DNA of 64,000 nucleotides from JAXMEB01 sp046348545. GTDB taxonomy: Bacteria; Pseudomonadota; Gammaproteobacteria; Berkiellales; Berkiellaceae. Both the position numbers and the translations under genes were made by a program. A model generated the notes under the pieces. The model worked only from the letters and a program-made list of their open reading frames with translations, made no database searches and had not been told where the DNA came from. Every line of letters begins with the position of its first letter. The stretch's first letter is position 1. The stretch spans positions 124,001 through 188,000 of the forward strand of contig JAXMEB010000002.1 of assembly GCA_046348545.1 (NCBI GenBank), read 5' to 3'. Below, piece by piece: positions 17,416 through 26,370 of this stretch.

Positions 17416-19686
17416 ATGACTAAAAAAGAAAACAGGAAAAGTGATCCTTATAAAGCACGGGAAGCAGAGAAATATGATCGCCCTATTCCTTCGCGGGAAT
17501 ACATATTGGATCTATTACAGCAAGCAGCACATCCATTAAAGCGTGATTATTTTATTCAATATTTTAAATTGGATGCGGAAGAGCAAGAAGCGATCAGGCG
17601 TCGTTTGAATGCCATGATGCGTGACGGACAGATTTTAAAAACGAGAAAAGGATATGTAAAGCCAAGCTTTTTTGGTCAGGTTCAAGGCAGACTGTCCATT
17701 GAGAAAGAGGGCCAAGGTAAATTGATGTCCTCTGAGGGCATTGTCATTATCTCTCCAAGAGACACAGTTGGCTTATTTGATGGTGATGAAGTAAAAGTCG
17801 ATGTGACAGGCTATGATCGCCAAGGTCGATTGTTAGGTCAGATTGCGGATGTTTTAAATCGTGTCACGCCAACTTGTGTCGGTAAGATATGTAAAGAAAA
17901 CAATGTTATTTTTGTAAGGCCAATTGATCGAAAAGTCAGGCAAGATATTTTGTTGTTACCGCCAGATACTCGATCTGTTCAACCAGACGAGATCGTTTTG
18001 GTCCAGATTCTTCGGGATGAGATTCAGTCCGATAAGGTCATGTACCCAGGCAAACTTCTAGAATCGCTAGGGGAACGAACAACCCCAGGCATTGAAATTG
18101 AAACCGCCAAACGTAAGTATGATTTACCTTGGCGGTGGCCAGATGAAGTCCTAACAGCATGCAAGAAAATTAGTCTCACTTTGCCCAAGGCTGAAATAGA
18201 GAAAAGGGTTGATCTGAGGCATCTTAACTTTGTCACAATTGATGGAGAAGATGCTAAGGACTTTGATGATGCCGTTTTCTGTGAGCCGAGACGGCCTCAA
18301 GGATTTAGGCTATTTGTTGCTATTGCGGATGTTAGCTACTACGTCAAGCCGGGTAGTGCCTTAGATACCGAAGCCAAAGTACGTGGGACATCTGTCTATT
18401 TTCCCGGACATGTGATTCCCATGTTACCAGAGAAGCTATCTAACGAGCTCTGTTCGCTAAAGCCAGATGAAGATAGGTTCAGCTTGGTTTGTGAAATGTG
18501 TATTCAGCCTGATGGTAAAATTTCAAGAGCAAAGTTTTATGAAGCTGTTTTTCGTTCTAAAGCGAGGTTAACATATACGCAAGTCGCTAACTTCCTTGAA
18601 GATAAGGGTGAATTTGGAGCGCTCACGCCACTTAAAGAAGATATTAATCATTTGCATCAGGTCTTTTTAGCCTTATTAAAGCAGCGAAGTCATCGTGGAG
18701 CGATCGATTTTGATCTTGAAGAATCAAAAATATTATTTAACCGTAGTGGAAAGATAAAGCAGATTGTGCCTTTAACTCGTAATGTAGCGCATCGTCTCAT
18801 TGAAGAGTGTATGTTAGCAGCGAATGTTTCGGCGGCTAAATTTCTGTTAAAGCAAAAAGCGCCCACTTTATTTCGAGTGCATGAATCGCCACCTCATGAC
18901 AAGTTATATGCATTGCGTGAGTTTTTGGGAGAGTTTGGATTAAGTCTTACTGGCCAAGATGAACCTTCAGCAAAAGACTTTCAAAAGCTATTAAATGGCA
19001 TAACGCATCGAAATGATGCACATGTTATCCAAACAGTGATGCTTAGATCGCTCAGTCAAGCGAAATATTCGCCGAAAAATATCGGACATTTTGGATTGTC
19101 TTACGAGGCTTATCTTCACTTCACGTCTCCAATACGGCGTTATCCAGATTTGATGGTTCACCGCGCTATTAAAAAAGCGCTCAATAATCAAACGCTCTCC
19201 AACGATAAAGAATTAGAGTTCTTGGGAGACCACTGTTCTCAGACTGAGCGTCGTGCAGATGAAGCGACTCGAGATGCAGTGATGTCGCTGAAGTGCGAAT
19301 TCATGGAGCAAAAATTGGGGCAGGTTTTTGAAGGGGCGATTAGTAGTGTCGTGCCGTTTGGTATATTTGTAGAATTGAAAGATATTTATGTTGAAGGCTT
19401 AGTGCATGTTACTTCGCTAGGGCAAGATTATTTCATCTACGATGCCAAAAGGCATCGGATGATTGGAGATCGCACTCGAAGAATGTACAAGCTGGGGGAT
19501 AAAGTCACCGTTAAAGTTGCAAGAGTCAGTATTGAAGAACAAAAGATTGATTTGGAAATCATGGATGGGTCGAAACCAAATACGCCCCAAAAAGAAGCGA
19601 CCCAATCAATTAAACCGAGAAAAAAACAAAAAGTAAAAAGACAAAAAGGTAAGAAGTCATGCAGACGAAAGAAGTCATTGTCGTAG
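17416..19686 (+). CDS. rnr: Ribonuclease R
   Basis: RNase R is a processive 3'-5' exoribonuclease that degrades structured RNA and takes part in rRNA and tmRNA quality control. Domain order: N-terminal helix-turn-helix (about 20-85), cold-shock domains, RNB catalytic domain starting near residue 255 with the acidic cluster DGEDAKDFDDAVF, an S1 domain near 635-715 (VFEGAISSVVPFGIFVEL), then a very basic Lys/Arg tail. Length 756 is within the family range. The 3' end overlaps rlmB by 28 bp, which implies coupled expression as in E. coli. Confidence 0.97.
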   Translation: MTKKENRKSDPYKAREAEKYDRPIPSREYILDLLQQAAHPLKRDYFIQYFKLDAEEQEAIRRRLNAMMRDGQILKTRKGYVKPSFFGQVQGRLSIEKEGQGKLMSSEGIVIISPRDTVGLFDGDEVKVDVTGYDRQGRLLGQIADVLNRVTPTCVGKICKENNVIFVRPIDRKVRQDILLLPPDTRSVQPDEIVLVQILRDEIQSDKVMYPGKLLESLGERTTPGIEIETAKRKYDLPWRWPDEVLTACKKISLTLPKAEIEKRVDLRHLNFVTIDGEDAKDFDDAVFCEPRRPQGFRLFVAIADVSYYVKPGSALDTEAKVRGTSVYFPGHVIPMLPEKLSNELCSLKPDEDRFSLVCEMCIQPDGKISRAKFYEAVFRSKARLTYTQVANFLEDKGEFGALTPLKEDINHLHQVFLALLKQRSHRGAIDFDLEESKILFNRSGKIKQIVPLTRNVAHRLIEECMLAANVSAAKFLLKQKAPTLFRVHESPPHDKLYALREFLGEFGLSLTGQDEPSAKDFQKLLNGITHRNDAHVIQTVMLRSLSQAKYSPKNIGHFGLSYEAYLHFTSPIRRYPDLMVHRAIKKALNNQTLSNDKELEFLGDHCSQTERRADEATRDAVMSLKCEFMEQKLGQVFEGAISSVVPFGIFVELKDIYVEGLVHVTSLGQDYFIYDAKRHRMIGDRTRRMYKLGDKVTVKVARVSIEEQKIDLEIMDGSKPNTPQKEATQSIKPRKKQKVKRQKGKKSCRRKKSLS

Positions 19687-20405
19687 GGGTGCATGCCGCT
19701 GAGGTGGCCGTTAAGGTTCACCCTGAACGCATTTTAAGTGCTTACGTCGAGCAAGATTTACACTCTAAGCCAATAGAAGCGTTATTAGCAATTCTGAAAG
19801 AGAGAAATATTGCGGTTGATAAGGCTAAACCTGAAACGCTTGACAAGCTATCACAAGGCGTTGTGCATCAAGGTATTTGTTTGAGAGTTAAAATTCCTTA
19901 TTTTTCTGAAATGGACTTACTTGAAATGTTGCGCAACAAAGAAAGACCTTCTTTAACGCTCATTTTAGATGGGGTCCATAATCCTCACAATTTAGGGGCT
20001 TGCTTACGGAGTGCTGAAAGCTTTGGTGTAGATGCTGTGGTAGTTCCTTCTCATCAAACGGTTGGTTTGACTCCGGCGGTGAGTAAGTCGGCTTGTGGCG
20101 CAGAACAACTGATCCCTTTAGTTCAAGTCTCGAATTTGGTTCGTTTTATTGAAAATTTGAAACAACTGAATGTTTGGATTGCAGGTTTAAGCGCTGATGC
20201 CACCAAATATCTGCATCAATTAGACGTTTCATGCTCTTTAGCGCTTGTTATGGGTCAAGAAGGGCGTGGCTTAAGAAATCTGACTGAAAGTAGCTGCGAC
20301 TATTTAGTTAAAATTCCGATGATGGGGCAAACCGCCAATCTAAATTTATCTGTGGCCACGGGTATTGGATTGTATGAGATAGCGCGTCAAAGGTTTGTTG
20401 TGTAA
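19659..20405 (+). CDS. rlmB: 23S rRNA (Gm2251) 2'-O-methyltransferase
   Basis: RlmB methylates the ribose of G2251 in the peptidyl-transferase P loop of 23S rRNA. It is a SPOUT enzyme: an N-terminal substrate domain starting VVGVHAAEVAV, then the knot motifs DGVHNPHNLGACLRSAE, MGQEGRGLR and NLNLSVATGI. Length 248 is normal. Its ATG lies inside the rnr tail. It is the last gene of the conserved block before the tryptophan insertion; a 553-bp gap follows. Confidence 0.96.
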   Translation: MQTKEVIVVGVHAAEVAVKVHPERILSAYVEQDLHSKPIEALLAILKERNIAVDKAKPETLDKLSQGVVHQGICLRVKIPYFSEMDLLEMLRNKERPSLTLILDGVHNPHNLGACLRSAESFGVDAVVVPSHQTVGLTPAVSKSACGAEQLIPLVQVSNLVRFIENLKQLNVWIAGLSADATKYLHQLDVSCSLALVMGQEGRGLRNLTESSCDYLVKIPMMGQTANLNLSVATGIGLYEIARQRFVV

Positions 20406-20480
20406 TCATTAGCCATATATTCGTGCATATGCAAAATCGGAAATCTTTAAATTGCGGCTCCAGAAGATCACCTGATACAC

Positions 20481-20509
20481 TTGACATCATATCCCTTCTA
20501 GTGTAGCTT
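20481..20509 (+). promoter_or_regulatory. Candidate sigma-70 promoter of the kynU-trp operon
   Basis: TTGACA, a 17-base spacer, then TAGCTT, a perfect -35 with a weak -10 (3 of 6). A start of transcription near 20516 would put the leader ORF about 45 nt into the transcript, the same layout as an enterobacterial trp leader. CTAG in the spacer at 20499-20502 is the core tetranucleotide of a TrpR half-site, but no second half is visible. Confidence 0.4.
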
Positions 20510-20560
20510 GAAATCTGCTTTTGTTGTAAATCTTCCTTTTTATCTTATGGAACAAAAGAA

Positions 20561-20614
20561 ATGTTAAACATAGTGATTAAAAATTCGACAATTCAAGGTT
20601 GGCGCTGGCGATAG
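20561..20614 (+). CDS. trpL: Candidate tryptophan leader peptide
   Basis: A 17-codon ORF, MLNIVIKNSTIQGWRWR, lies about 345 bp before trpX on the same strand. Two Trp codons fall among the last four codons (GGT TGG CGC TGG CGA TAG), as expected for a peptide whose translation senses charged tRNA-Trp. The upstream purine stretch GGAACAAAAGAA is only a modest ribosome site. A T7 run starts 27 nt after the stop, but I could not find a clean terminator stem directly before it. The peptide has no detectable homology I can claim; the call rests on composition, length and position. Confidence 0.45.
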   Translation: MLNIVIKNSTIQGWRWR

Positions 20615-20721
20615 TTCCTTTGCCTGGCTTACTGTGTCAATTTTTTTAATCTAGGGTTTATCATATGTTATCTTTTGCTTTAGACATCTCATTTCAAACT
20701 TCATTTATTATCTCTATGTCA

Positions 20722-20735
20722 TGGCCGTCTGGCCA
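20722..20735 (+). terminator. Small GC hairpin with downstream U-rich stretch
   Basis: TGGCC, loop GTCT, GGCCA gives a 5-bp stem followed by a U-rich stretch (ATAGTATTTTCATATTTACTTTTCT). It is a weak terminator candidate inside the operon leader. The GCCAA on its 3' side (20732-20736) could also pair with TTGGC in the Trp codon part of the leader ORF, giving an alternative fold; this was worked out by eye only. Confidence 0.25.
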
Positions 20736-20798
20736 ATAGTATTTTCATATTTACTTTTCTGTAATTGATCCGCATTAAAACCAACTTAGTGCGCTTCT

Positions 20799-20926
20799 AT
20801 ACCCACAACAGATGATTTTTCCGGTAGGCGCCGAGCGTTCGAGTCGCAGGAGTGTACACAAAGTACATGACTGCGGTGAGAATCGCGAAGGCAACAACCC
20901 CGAAAATTCAGCTGTGAAGGGTATAT
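20799..20926 (-). mobile_element. Palindromic element, intergenic copy
   Basis: An approximately 125-bp imperfect palindrome starts ATACCCACAACAG and ends CTGTGAAGGGTATAT; the two halves fold back around GTGTACACAAAGTAC near 20852-20866. By hand alignment its reverse complement differs from the copy inside trpF (26594-26724) at about six positions, so the two copies are in opposite orientation. TCTAT occurs immediately at both sides (20796-20800 and 20926-20930), a plausible 5-bp target duplication. It lies in the operon leader, 33 bp before the trpX ATG, and would form a large stem in the mRNA. Confidence 0.85.
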
Positions 20927-20958
20927 CTATAAAACTTGACTTCTGACATGGAGTACAT

Positions 20959-21927
20959 ATGAAAAAACAATTCTATTGTATTGCTGTATTTGTAATTTTG
21001 ATAACAGCATTCACTATTTATAACAATGATACACACACTCAGCTACCTGTTGTAGCAATAGCCAATTATGGGCCGCATGCTTCGCTTGATGCTGCGATAG
21101 CGGGTTTCAAAGAGCAGATGCGAGAAGAAGGCTTTTCAGAAAATCAAGATATACGCTATGAAATAGCGAATGTTGGATTTGATCCAAGCCTAATCTCCCA
21201 AATGCTTACCAGCCTTAAAGCTAAAAATCCAAAAGCCATGCTGGTTATGACAACGCCGATTGCACAAGCTGCTAAAGGCAAGATTCATGATATTCCTCTA
21301 ATCTATACAGTCATTACCGATCCTGTAGAAGCTGGATTAATTAGAGAGAAATTTAAAGCTGATCTCAATATTACAGGTAGCTCTGATATGCAAGACCTCA
21401 AGGCGTTTCTCAAATTCGCTAAATCAATCTTGCCGACTGCAAAGAAGATTGGGCTATTGTATGCAACATCCGAAGCGAATGATATTGCGTTAGTGAATAT
21501 GATGAAGGCTAGCGCAGCAGAGCTTGATATATCGGTTGTCGCAATACCAATAGAACAAGCGCGTGATGTTCAAATTAGAATGCAGGAATTCAAAGGCAAG
21601 GTAGATTTCATCTATGTGGGTACGAGCGGCCCCATCCAACCAACGCTGCCAGTCATTAGTGCAGAGGCTCGTAAAATGAATATTCCAGTATTTAACGTAG
21701 AAGCTGAGGCTGTGAAGAATGGATTAGCCCTTGCAATTTTTGGCGTGGATTATGCGACGGTTGGTCGAAATGCAGGGAAACTGACAGCAAAGGTTCTGCG
21801 GGGGGAAAAAATGAGCGACTTAACTCCATTATACCCAACCTCTGAAGATCATCATAGCGTGATGAATAAAAAGCTTGCGATAGAATTAGGTATTACGATT
21901 CCTTCTAATATAGAAATTGTGGAGTGA
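20959..21927 (+). CDS. trpX: ABC transporter substrate-binding protein, TrpX type
   Basis: This is the periplasmic binding component of an importer of the ABC_sub_bind (TrpX) family, whose characterised or predicted ligands are tryptophan and related compounds. The N-terminus has a short basic start and a hydrophobic stretch (residues 6-20) that looks like a signal peptide or anchor. The mature domain shows VAIANYGPHASLDAAIAGFKE, TTPIAQAAKG and TDPVEAGLI, all typical. The C-terminal half has GVDYATVGRNAG. Length 322 is normal. GGAG precedes the ATG by six bases. It heads a nine-gene run with kynU and trpDCFBA, so I infer the ligand is kynurenine or tryptophan. Confidence 0.88.
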   Translation: MKKQFYCIAVFVILITAFTIYNNDTHTQLPVVAIANYGPHASLDAAIAGFKEQMREEGFSENQDIRYEIANVGFDPSLISQMLTSLKAKNPKAMLVMTTPIAQAAKGKIHDIPLIYTVITDPVEAGLIREKFKADLNITGSSDMQDLKAFLKFAKSILPTAKKIGLLYATSEANDIALVNMMKASAAELDISVVAIPIEQARDVQIRMQEFKGKVDFIYVGTSGPIQPTLPVISAEARKMNIPVFNVEAEAVKNGLALAIFGVDYATVGRNAGKLTAKVLRGEKMSDLTPLYPTSEDHHSVMNKKLAIELGITIPSNIEIVE

Positions 21928-21930
21928 ATT

Positions 21931-22665
21931 ATGATTAATATGAAGAAAGTTATGAAATCATTTCACGGTCATTTTAGACCGGTAATCGATGAGATAAGTC
22001 TATCCTTAGAACCTGGTAGTTTTTGCGTGCTAATTGGGGCAAATGGATGTGGTAAATCTACTTTACTTAAGTTAATAAGCGGCGAACATAAACCGGATTC
22101 TGGCGACATAAAGCTAAGCGGTGATGTGGCGCAAGTTGTCCAAGATGTAAACTTGGGTACTGTGCCCGCGATGACTTTGCTTGAGAATATTGCCTTGAGT
22201 GAAATAAAAAAACCAAAATTTCAGCTGTATAGAAGATACAAAGATCAAGTTATTCAAAAGCTAAAACAATTGAATATTGGCTTAGAAGAATATATTAATC
22301 AGCCGCTTAAAATGCTGTCTGGAGGGCAAAGGCAGATTGTTTCAACTTTAATGGCAATTAATTCAGGTCGGCAAATTTTGCTGTTAGATGAACATACATC
22401 GGCACTTGATCCTAAGATGCAATCGTTACTTATGGAATATACTCATGAGCAAATAATACACCGTGGACTCACCACTATAATGATTACGCATAAAATGGAT
22501 GATGCAATCAAATATGGCAATAGGTTAATTATGCTCCACCAAGGTAAGGTAGTGCTAGACATTCAGGGGTATCAAAAGAAGGTCATGACTGTGCAGGGTT
22601 TGCTTGAAATGTTCCATCAATATGAAGATCAGCTTTTAGTGTCTGGAGGTGGAAATGACAACTGA
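21931..22665 (+). CDS. ABC transporter ATP-binding protein of the TrpX system
   Basis: This is the cytoplasmic ATPase that powers the importer. The Walker A motif is GANGCGKST (near residue 35), the signature LSGGQRQ (near 130), Walker B ILLLDEHTSALDP and the switch His in MITHK. The usual Asp-Glu of Walker B is kept (LDE). Length 244 is normal for a single nucleotide-binding domain. It begins 3 bp after the trpX stop and overlaps the permease gene by 11 bp. Confidence 0.93.
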   Translation: MINMKKVMKSFHGHFRPVIDEISLSLEPGSFCVLIGANGCGKSTLLKLISGEHKPDSGDIKLSGDVAQVVQDVNLGTVPAMTLLENIALSEIKKPKFQLYRRYKDQVIQKLKQLNIGLEEYINQPLKMLSGGQRQIVSTLMAINSGRQILLLDEHTSALDPKMQSLLMEYTHEQIIHRGLTTIMITHKMDDAIKYGNRLIMLHQGKVVLDIQGYQKKVMTVQGLLEMFHQYEDQLLVSGGGNDN

Positions 22666-23485
22666 GCTATTACACACGGGTATATTGCAGGGTTTTATAC
22701 TAGCAATTATTGCTTTTGGTGTGATGATTCCATTCCGTTTCCTAAATTTTCCTGATTTAACATCAGAAGGCGCTTATCCCCTCGGAGGGGCGATATATGC
22801 AAGCTTAACGGTTGCAGGGATCTCGCATATATTAGCCATAATGGCTGCTATTATGGCGGGAGGGTTGTTGGCAGTGGGCACGTCGCAAGTCGCTTTGCGC
22901 TTAAAGGTTAACAGCCTCCTCGCTGGTATCATACTGAGTACAATGGCTTATAGCATTAACCTCAGAATTATGGGCAAGCCGAATATAGCATTATTTGATG
23001 TGGGTGGTGTGAACTTTGATCTGATGTTGCTGATCATGGTAGTGATGCTTTGCATTATACCTTTTGCTTTATTTTTGCATACCGATTTTGGACTACGTTT
23101 TCGAACAATAGGCAGCAATTCGAAATTCTCTATAAATAATGGGATTAATGTCAACAAGTATACGAGCCTAGGCTTATTTATTGCTGGATCTATGTTTGGT
23201 CTTGCAGGCACCTTGATAGTACAGATACAGCAATTCATGGATGTAGGCATGGGGGTTGGTATAGTGATTCATGGCTTGGCAAGCTTGATGATTGGGGAAT
23301 CAATAGTCGGCAATAACACGATACCCAAACAATTAACGGCACCTATCGTTGGTGCGCTTATTTATCAACAAATCCAGGGGGTGGCTTTGTCTTTTGGCCT
23401 TGCACCATCAGACTTAAAATTTTTCACCGGAAGTATCGTGTTGATGGTGCTCTCCATACAGAAAGGAGATAAAGATGTTAGTTGA
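22655..23485 (+). CDS. ABC transporter permease of the TrpX system
   Basis: A membrane permease of the branched-chain-amino-acid-like class (BPD_transp_2), with about eight hydrophobic segments. The N-terminal part has LRFLNFPDLTSEG-like sequence (RFLNFPDLTSEGAYPLGG), typical for partners of TrpX-type binding proteins, and GLAGTLIVQIQQFMDVGMG in the second half. A GTG at 22649 is possible, but ATG 22655 has GGAGG five to six bases upstream and was chosen (276 residues). The 3' end overlaps kynU by 11 bp. Confidence 0.92.
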   Translation: MTTELLHTGILQGFILAIIAFGVMIPFRFLNFPDLTSEGAYPLGGAIYASLTVAGISHILAIMAAIMAGGLLAVGTSQVALRLKVNSLLAGIILSTMAYSINLRIMGKPNIALFDVGGVNFDLMLLIMVVMLCIIPFALFLHTDFGLRFRTIGSNSKFSINNGINVNKYTSLGLFIAGSMFGLAGTLIVQIQQFMDVGMGVGIVIHGLASLMIGESIVGNNTIPKQLTAPIVGALIYQQIQGVALSFGLAPSDLKFFTGSIVLMVLSIQKGDKDVS

Positions 23486-24611
23486 TAAATTTATTTTGCC
23501 CGAAAGAAAAATTTATATGTGTGGTCATTCTTTAGGACCTAGTCTTAAAACAACTTCAGATGCTGTCGGGACCGTGCTACATGATTTCGCTTCATATGGA
23601 GTGAGCAGTTGGAATAAAAGTGCTTGGGTTGATTTGCCTTATACCTTAGGCGCAAAAATAGCTGCACTTGTAGGCGTGGATCCTGATGAAGTTATTGTGT
23701 GTGATTCTACAGTTGTAAACCTTTTTAAAGTGTTAACAGCAGCTATGAGCCTACAAAAAAGACGTCATATTATTCTCACTACTGATGATAATTTTCCAGC
23801 TGATTTATACATTGCTCAAGGAATTTCAGAAGTAAAGTATATCAAAGCGAATGAAGTATATGAAAATATAGATGATACTGTAGCCGCGCTGATGCTCACT
23901 CACGTTAATTATAGAGATGGTTCGGTGCTGGATATGAAATCGATTAATGAGCATGCTCATAAACACAACGTACTAACTGTCTGGGATCTGTCTCACAGCA
24001 TAGGGATAGTGCCTGTGGATTTGCAAGCGAATGGCGCCGATTTTGCTATAGGTTGTACATATAAATATCTAAGCGGAGGCCCTGGAAGCCCATCATTTAT
24101 ATATGCAAATAGAAAGCATCACGAACGTATGCAAAGCCCTATTCAAGGGTGGATGGGGCATAATGAGCCCTTTGCGTTTAAGCAAGAATATGCCTCTTCT
24201 GGTATACGAAAATTTATGAGCGGAACCCCTGCTATCTTAAGTATGAAAGCCTTAGAAGCCGCTTTAGAGATATTTAATAAGGAACTAATAGATAGAGCTC
24301 ATTCTATAGCCAACGAGTACACTAGCTTCCTCATAAAATCTTTGAAAGATTACGATTTAGAAGTCTATTCTCCGCAAAATAGAGGTGGGCATATCGCGGT
24401 GACGCATAAGAATGGATATGGATTCTCGCGTGCACTTATCGATGCAGGATTTATCTGCGATTACCGTGCGCCAGAGCTAGTGCGTTTATGTGTGAATCCA
24501 CTTTATATTTCGCTTAGTAACATTGAGTCTTGTATTGTTCAAATTCGATTCATTATGGAAAAGGCTTTATATTTGAAGCCAGAATATGATCAAATGCAGA
24601 AGGTAACATAA
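23475..24611 (+). CDS. kynU: Kynureninase
   Basis: Kynureninase hydrolyses L-kynurenine to anthranilate and alanine, with PLP. The PLP lysine region is GCTYKYLSGGPGSP, very close to the family consensus; the start region MCGHSLGPSLK corresponds to the substrate-binding loop. WDLSHSIG holds the PLP-nitrogen Asp, and SGIRKFMSGTPAILSM is the late signature. Length 378 is slightly shorter than eukaryotic and Pseudomonas enzymes but within the bacterial range. AGGAG precedes the ATG. The stop overlaps trpD by one base. Placed directly before trpD and without trpE/trpG, it should feed anthranilate into tryptophan synthesis. Confidence 0.94.
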   Translation: MLVDKFILPERKIYMCGHSLGPSLKTTSDAVGTVLHDFASYGVSSWNKSAWVDLPYTLGAKIAALVGVDPDEVIVCDSTVVNLFKVLTAAMSLQKRRHIILTTDDNFPADLYIAQGISEVKYIKANEVYENIDDTVAALMLTHVNYRDGSVLDMKSINEHAHKHNVLTVWDLSHSIGIVPVDLQANGADFAIGCTYKYLSGGPGSPSFIYANRKHHERMQSPIQGWMGHNEPFAFKQEYASSGIRKFMSGTPAILSMKALEAALEIFNKELIDRAHSIANEYTSFLIKSLKDYDLEVYSPQNRGGHIAVTHKNGYGFSRALIDAGFICDYRAPELVRLCVNPLYISLSNIESCIVQIRFIMEKALYLKPEYDQMQKVT

Positions 24612-25594
24612 TGAAAAAATTATTAAACTTAGAAAATTTAACTCAGGAAGAAGCTTACGATTTATTTGCTGAATTTCCCAAGTATGACCGCGAAAAACAG
24701 TCTGCCATTTTAGCATTGCTGAGAGCAAAAAAAGAGACAGCTGATGAAATTATTGGTTCATTGCAATGTTTTCGTCAGTTTTCAACTAATATAACACATG
24801 ATCTTGACGTTATAGATATTGTTGGCACTGGCGGGGATGGAATGGGCACATTCAATATCTCGACAGCCGCAAGCATTGTGATGGCAAGCTGTGGAGTTCT
24901 TGTTGCAAAGCATGGGGGTAGGAGTGCGACAAGCACTGCCGGAAGTCAGGATGTTGTGCATGCTTTGGGCATAGAAATACCGAAGACTGCCAAGGAAACT
25001 TTAAAACAATTGCGGCAGACCAATTATACATACTTATGCGCTCCTTTATTCAATGAGGAACTTAAAAAATATGGTGTGCTACGCCAAAAACTTGGACTTC
25101 CAACAATTTTTAATATCATAGGTCCGCTTCTTAATCCTATGCGACCAAAGAGATGTGTCGTAGGAGTTTATCGTAAGGATTTAGTTCAAAAATTAGCAGA
25201 AGTGCTAGTAGCGCAAAGAGTGAATCATGGGCTCGTGGTGCATTCGGAAGATGGTCTAGATGAGTTCAGCATAAGCAGTAATACTCATGTAATTGAGGTT
25301 AAAGGTGCATTTACAGAAGAATATGTCTTCAGGCCTCAAGATTTTGGCTTTTCTAAAGCGCAACTTTCTGATGTGAAAGGAGGAGATGCTGCCGAAAATG
25401 CAACGCTTATTTCAGACATATTATCTGGCATAATTAGTGGTCCTAAATTAGATGTTGTGCTTCTGAATGCTGCAGCCGGATTATATGTTGCTGGAAAATC
25501 CAAAAACATTTCAGAAGGTATATTGCTTGCAAGAAACGCTATAAAGCAGGGGAAGGCCAGTATATTGCTAACAAAAATCAGAGGTTCAATATGA
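24611..25594 (+). CDS. trpD: Anthranilate phosphoribosyltransferase
   Basis: TrpD joins anthranilate and PRPP. The PRPP loop reads DIVGTGGDGMGTFNIST (near residue 75), followed by KHGGRSATSTAGSQDV, where most family members have KHGNRxxSSxSGSAD. PLLNPMRPKRCVVGVY and the acidic VHSEDGLDEFS pair for metal binding are present. There is no fused glutaminase (TrpG) domain at the N-terminus; the 327 residues are the transferase alone. It starts on the kynU stop (TAATG) and overlaps trpC by 4 bp. Confidence 0.95.
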   Translation: MKKLLNLENLTQEEAYDLFAEFPKYDREKQSAILALLRAKKETADEIIGSLQCFRQFSTNITHDLDVIDIVGTGGDGMGTFNISTAASIVMASCGVLVAKHGGRSATSTAGSQDVVHALGIEIPKTAKETLKQLRQTNYTYLCAPLFNEELKKYGVLRQKLGLPTIFNIIGPLLNPMRPKRCVVGVYRKDLVQKLAEVLVAQRVNHGLVVHSEDGLDEFSISSNTHVIEVKGAFTEEYVFRPQDFGFSKAQLSDVKGGDAAENATLISDILSGIISGPKLDVVLLNAAAGLYVAGKSKNISEGILLARNAIKQGKASILLTKIRGSI

Positions 25595-26370
25595 ATGCAA
25601 ATTTTTTGGACAAAATTAAGTCTCATGTGGAAAAACGAGTTGAGTTAATGCCTGATAGCTCTGCAGAAAACTCAAACAAACTAGATTTCTGCGAGATATT
25701 TAATGCATCTAACAAGCCGGTTATTATTAGTGAGATAAAATTTGCAAGCCCTTCACGTGGTCAAATATACCCAGGCCAGTTAAACCATCTTGATATTGCT
25801 AAAAGTTATCTGAATGCAGGTGCTGCTGCTCTTTCAGTCTTAGCTGAGCCCGATTATTTTAAAGGCAGCATAGATTTCATAAAAGATATCAGAGCTGAGA
25901 ACCCTAAATCACATATTTTACTCAAAGACTTTGTTTTAAGTAAAAAACAAATAGCGCAAGGGCTTGCATATGGTGCTAATGCAGTGTTGCTGATTACAGC
26001 CTTCTTGAATGAGGACTTGCTGAGACAGCTTCATGATTATTCGTTGTTCCTCGGGCTTACCCCAATCATTGAAGTACATGATGCTTTTGAATTGGATAAA
26101 GCCTTAGAGCTTTCTCCTCAAGTTGTCGGGATTAATAATCGAAATCTGAAAACACTGGAGATCAGTTTAGACATTTCTCGTGATTTGATTAGATATGTCC
26201 CAAATGATTGCTACGCTATATGTGAGAGCGGTATAGATAATGCTCAGCAAATTCGAGAGATGATGGATATTGGATTTGACGCATTTCTAATTGGTTCGTC
26301 GTTTATGAAACATGAGAATCCTGGAATTGAATTACAAAAATTGATCTCGAAGGTATCTAATGAAATCTAA
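25591..26370 (+). CDS. trpC: Indole-3-glycerol phosphate synthase
   Basis: TrpC closes the indole ring from CdRP. It is a beta/alpha barrel with the expected catalytic sequence marks: SEIKFASPSRG (Glu and Lys), LAEPDYFKGS, LLKDFV (Lys), GINNRNLKTLE, ICESGI and LIGSSFM. It is a single-function enzyme (259 residues), separate from trpF, unlike the fused E. coli TrpC-F. The ATG overlaps the trpD stop, and its own 3' end overlaps trpF by 11 bp. Confidence 0.96.
   Translation: MNANFLDKIKSHVEKRVELMPDSSAENSNKLDFCEIFNASNKPVIISEIKFASPSRGQIYPGQLNHLDIAKSYLNAGAAALSVLAEPDYFKGSIDFIKDIRAENPKSHILLKDFVLSKKQIAQGLAYGANAVLLITAFLNEDLLRQLHDYSLFLGLTPIIEVHDAFELDKALELSPQVVGINNRNLKTLEISLDISRDLIRYVPNDCYAICESGIDNAQQIREMMDIGFDAFLIGSSFMKHENPGIELQKLISKVSNEI

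Larger units (their letters stand above)
20406..20958. other. 553-bp leader/intergenic region upstream of the tryptophan operon
   Basis: This AT-rich gap holds, in order: a promoter candidate (20481-20509), a 17-codon ORF rich in late Trp codons (20561-20614), a T7 run at 20641, a small GC hairpin (20722-20735), a copy of the palindromic element (20799-20926), and the GGAG ribosome site of trpX. A TATAAA at about 20929-20934, right after the element, could be a second -10 box, but I see no matching -35. I found no other gene here. Confidence 0.7.

Noticed and set aside
20497..20511. TrpR operator in the promoter
   Set aside because: Only one CTAG half-site is visible and the second half does not match; no trpR gene in the window.
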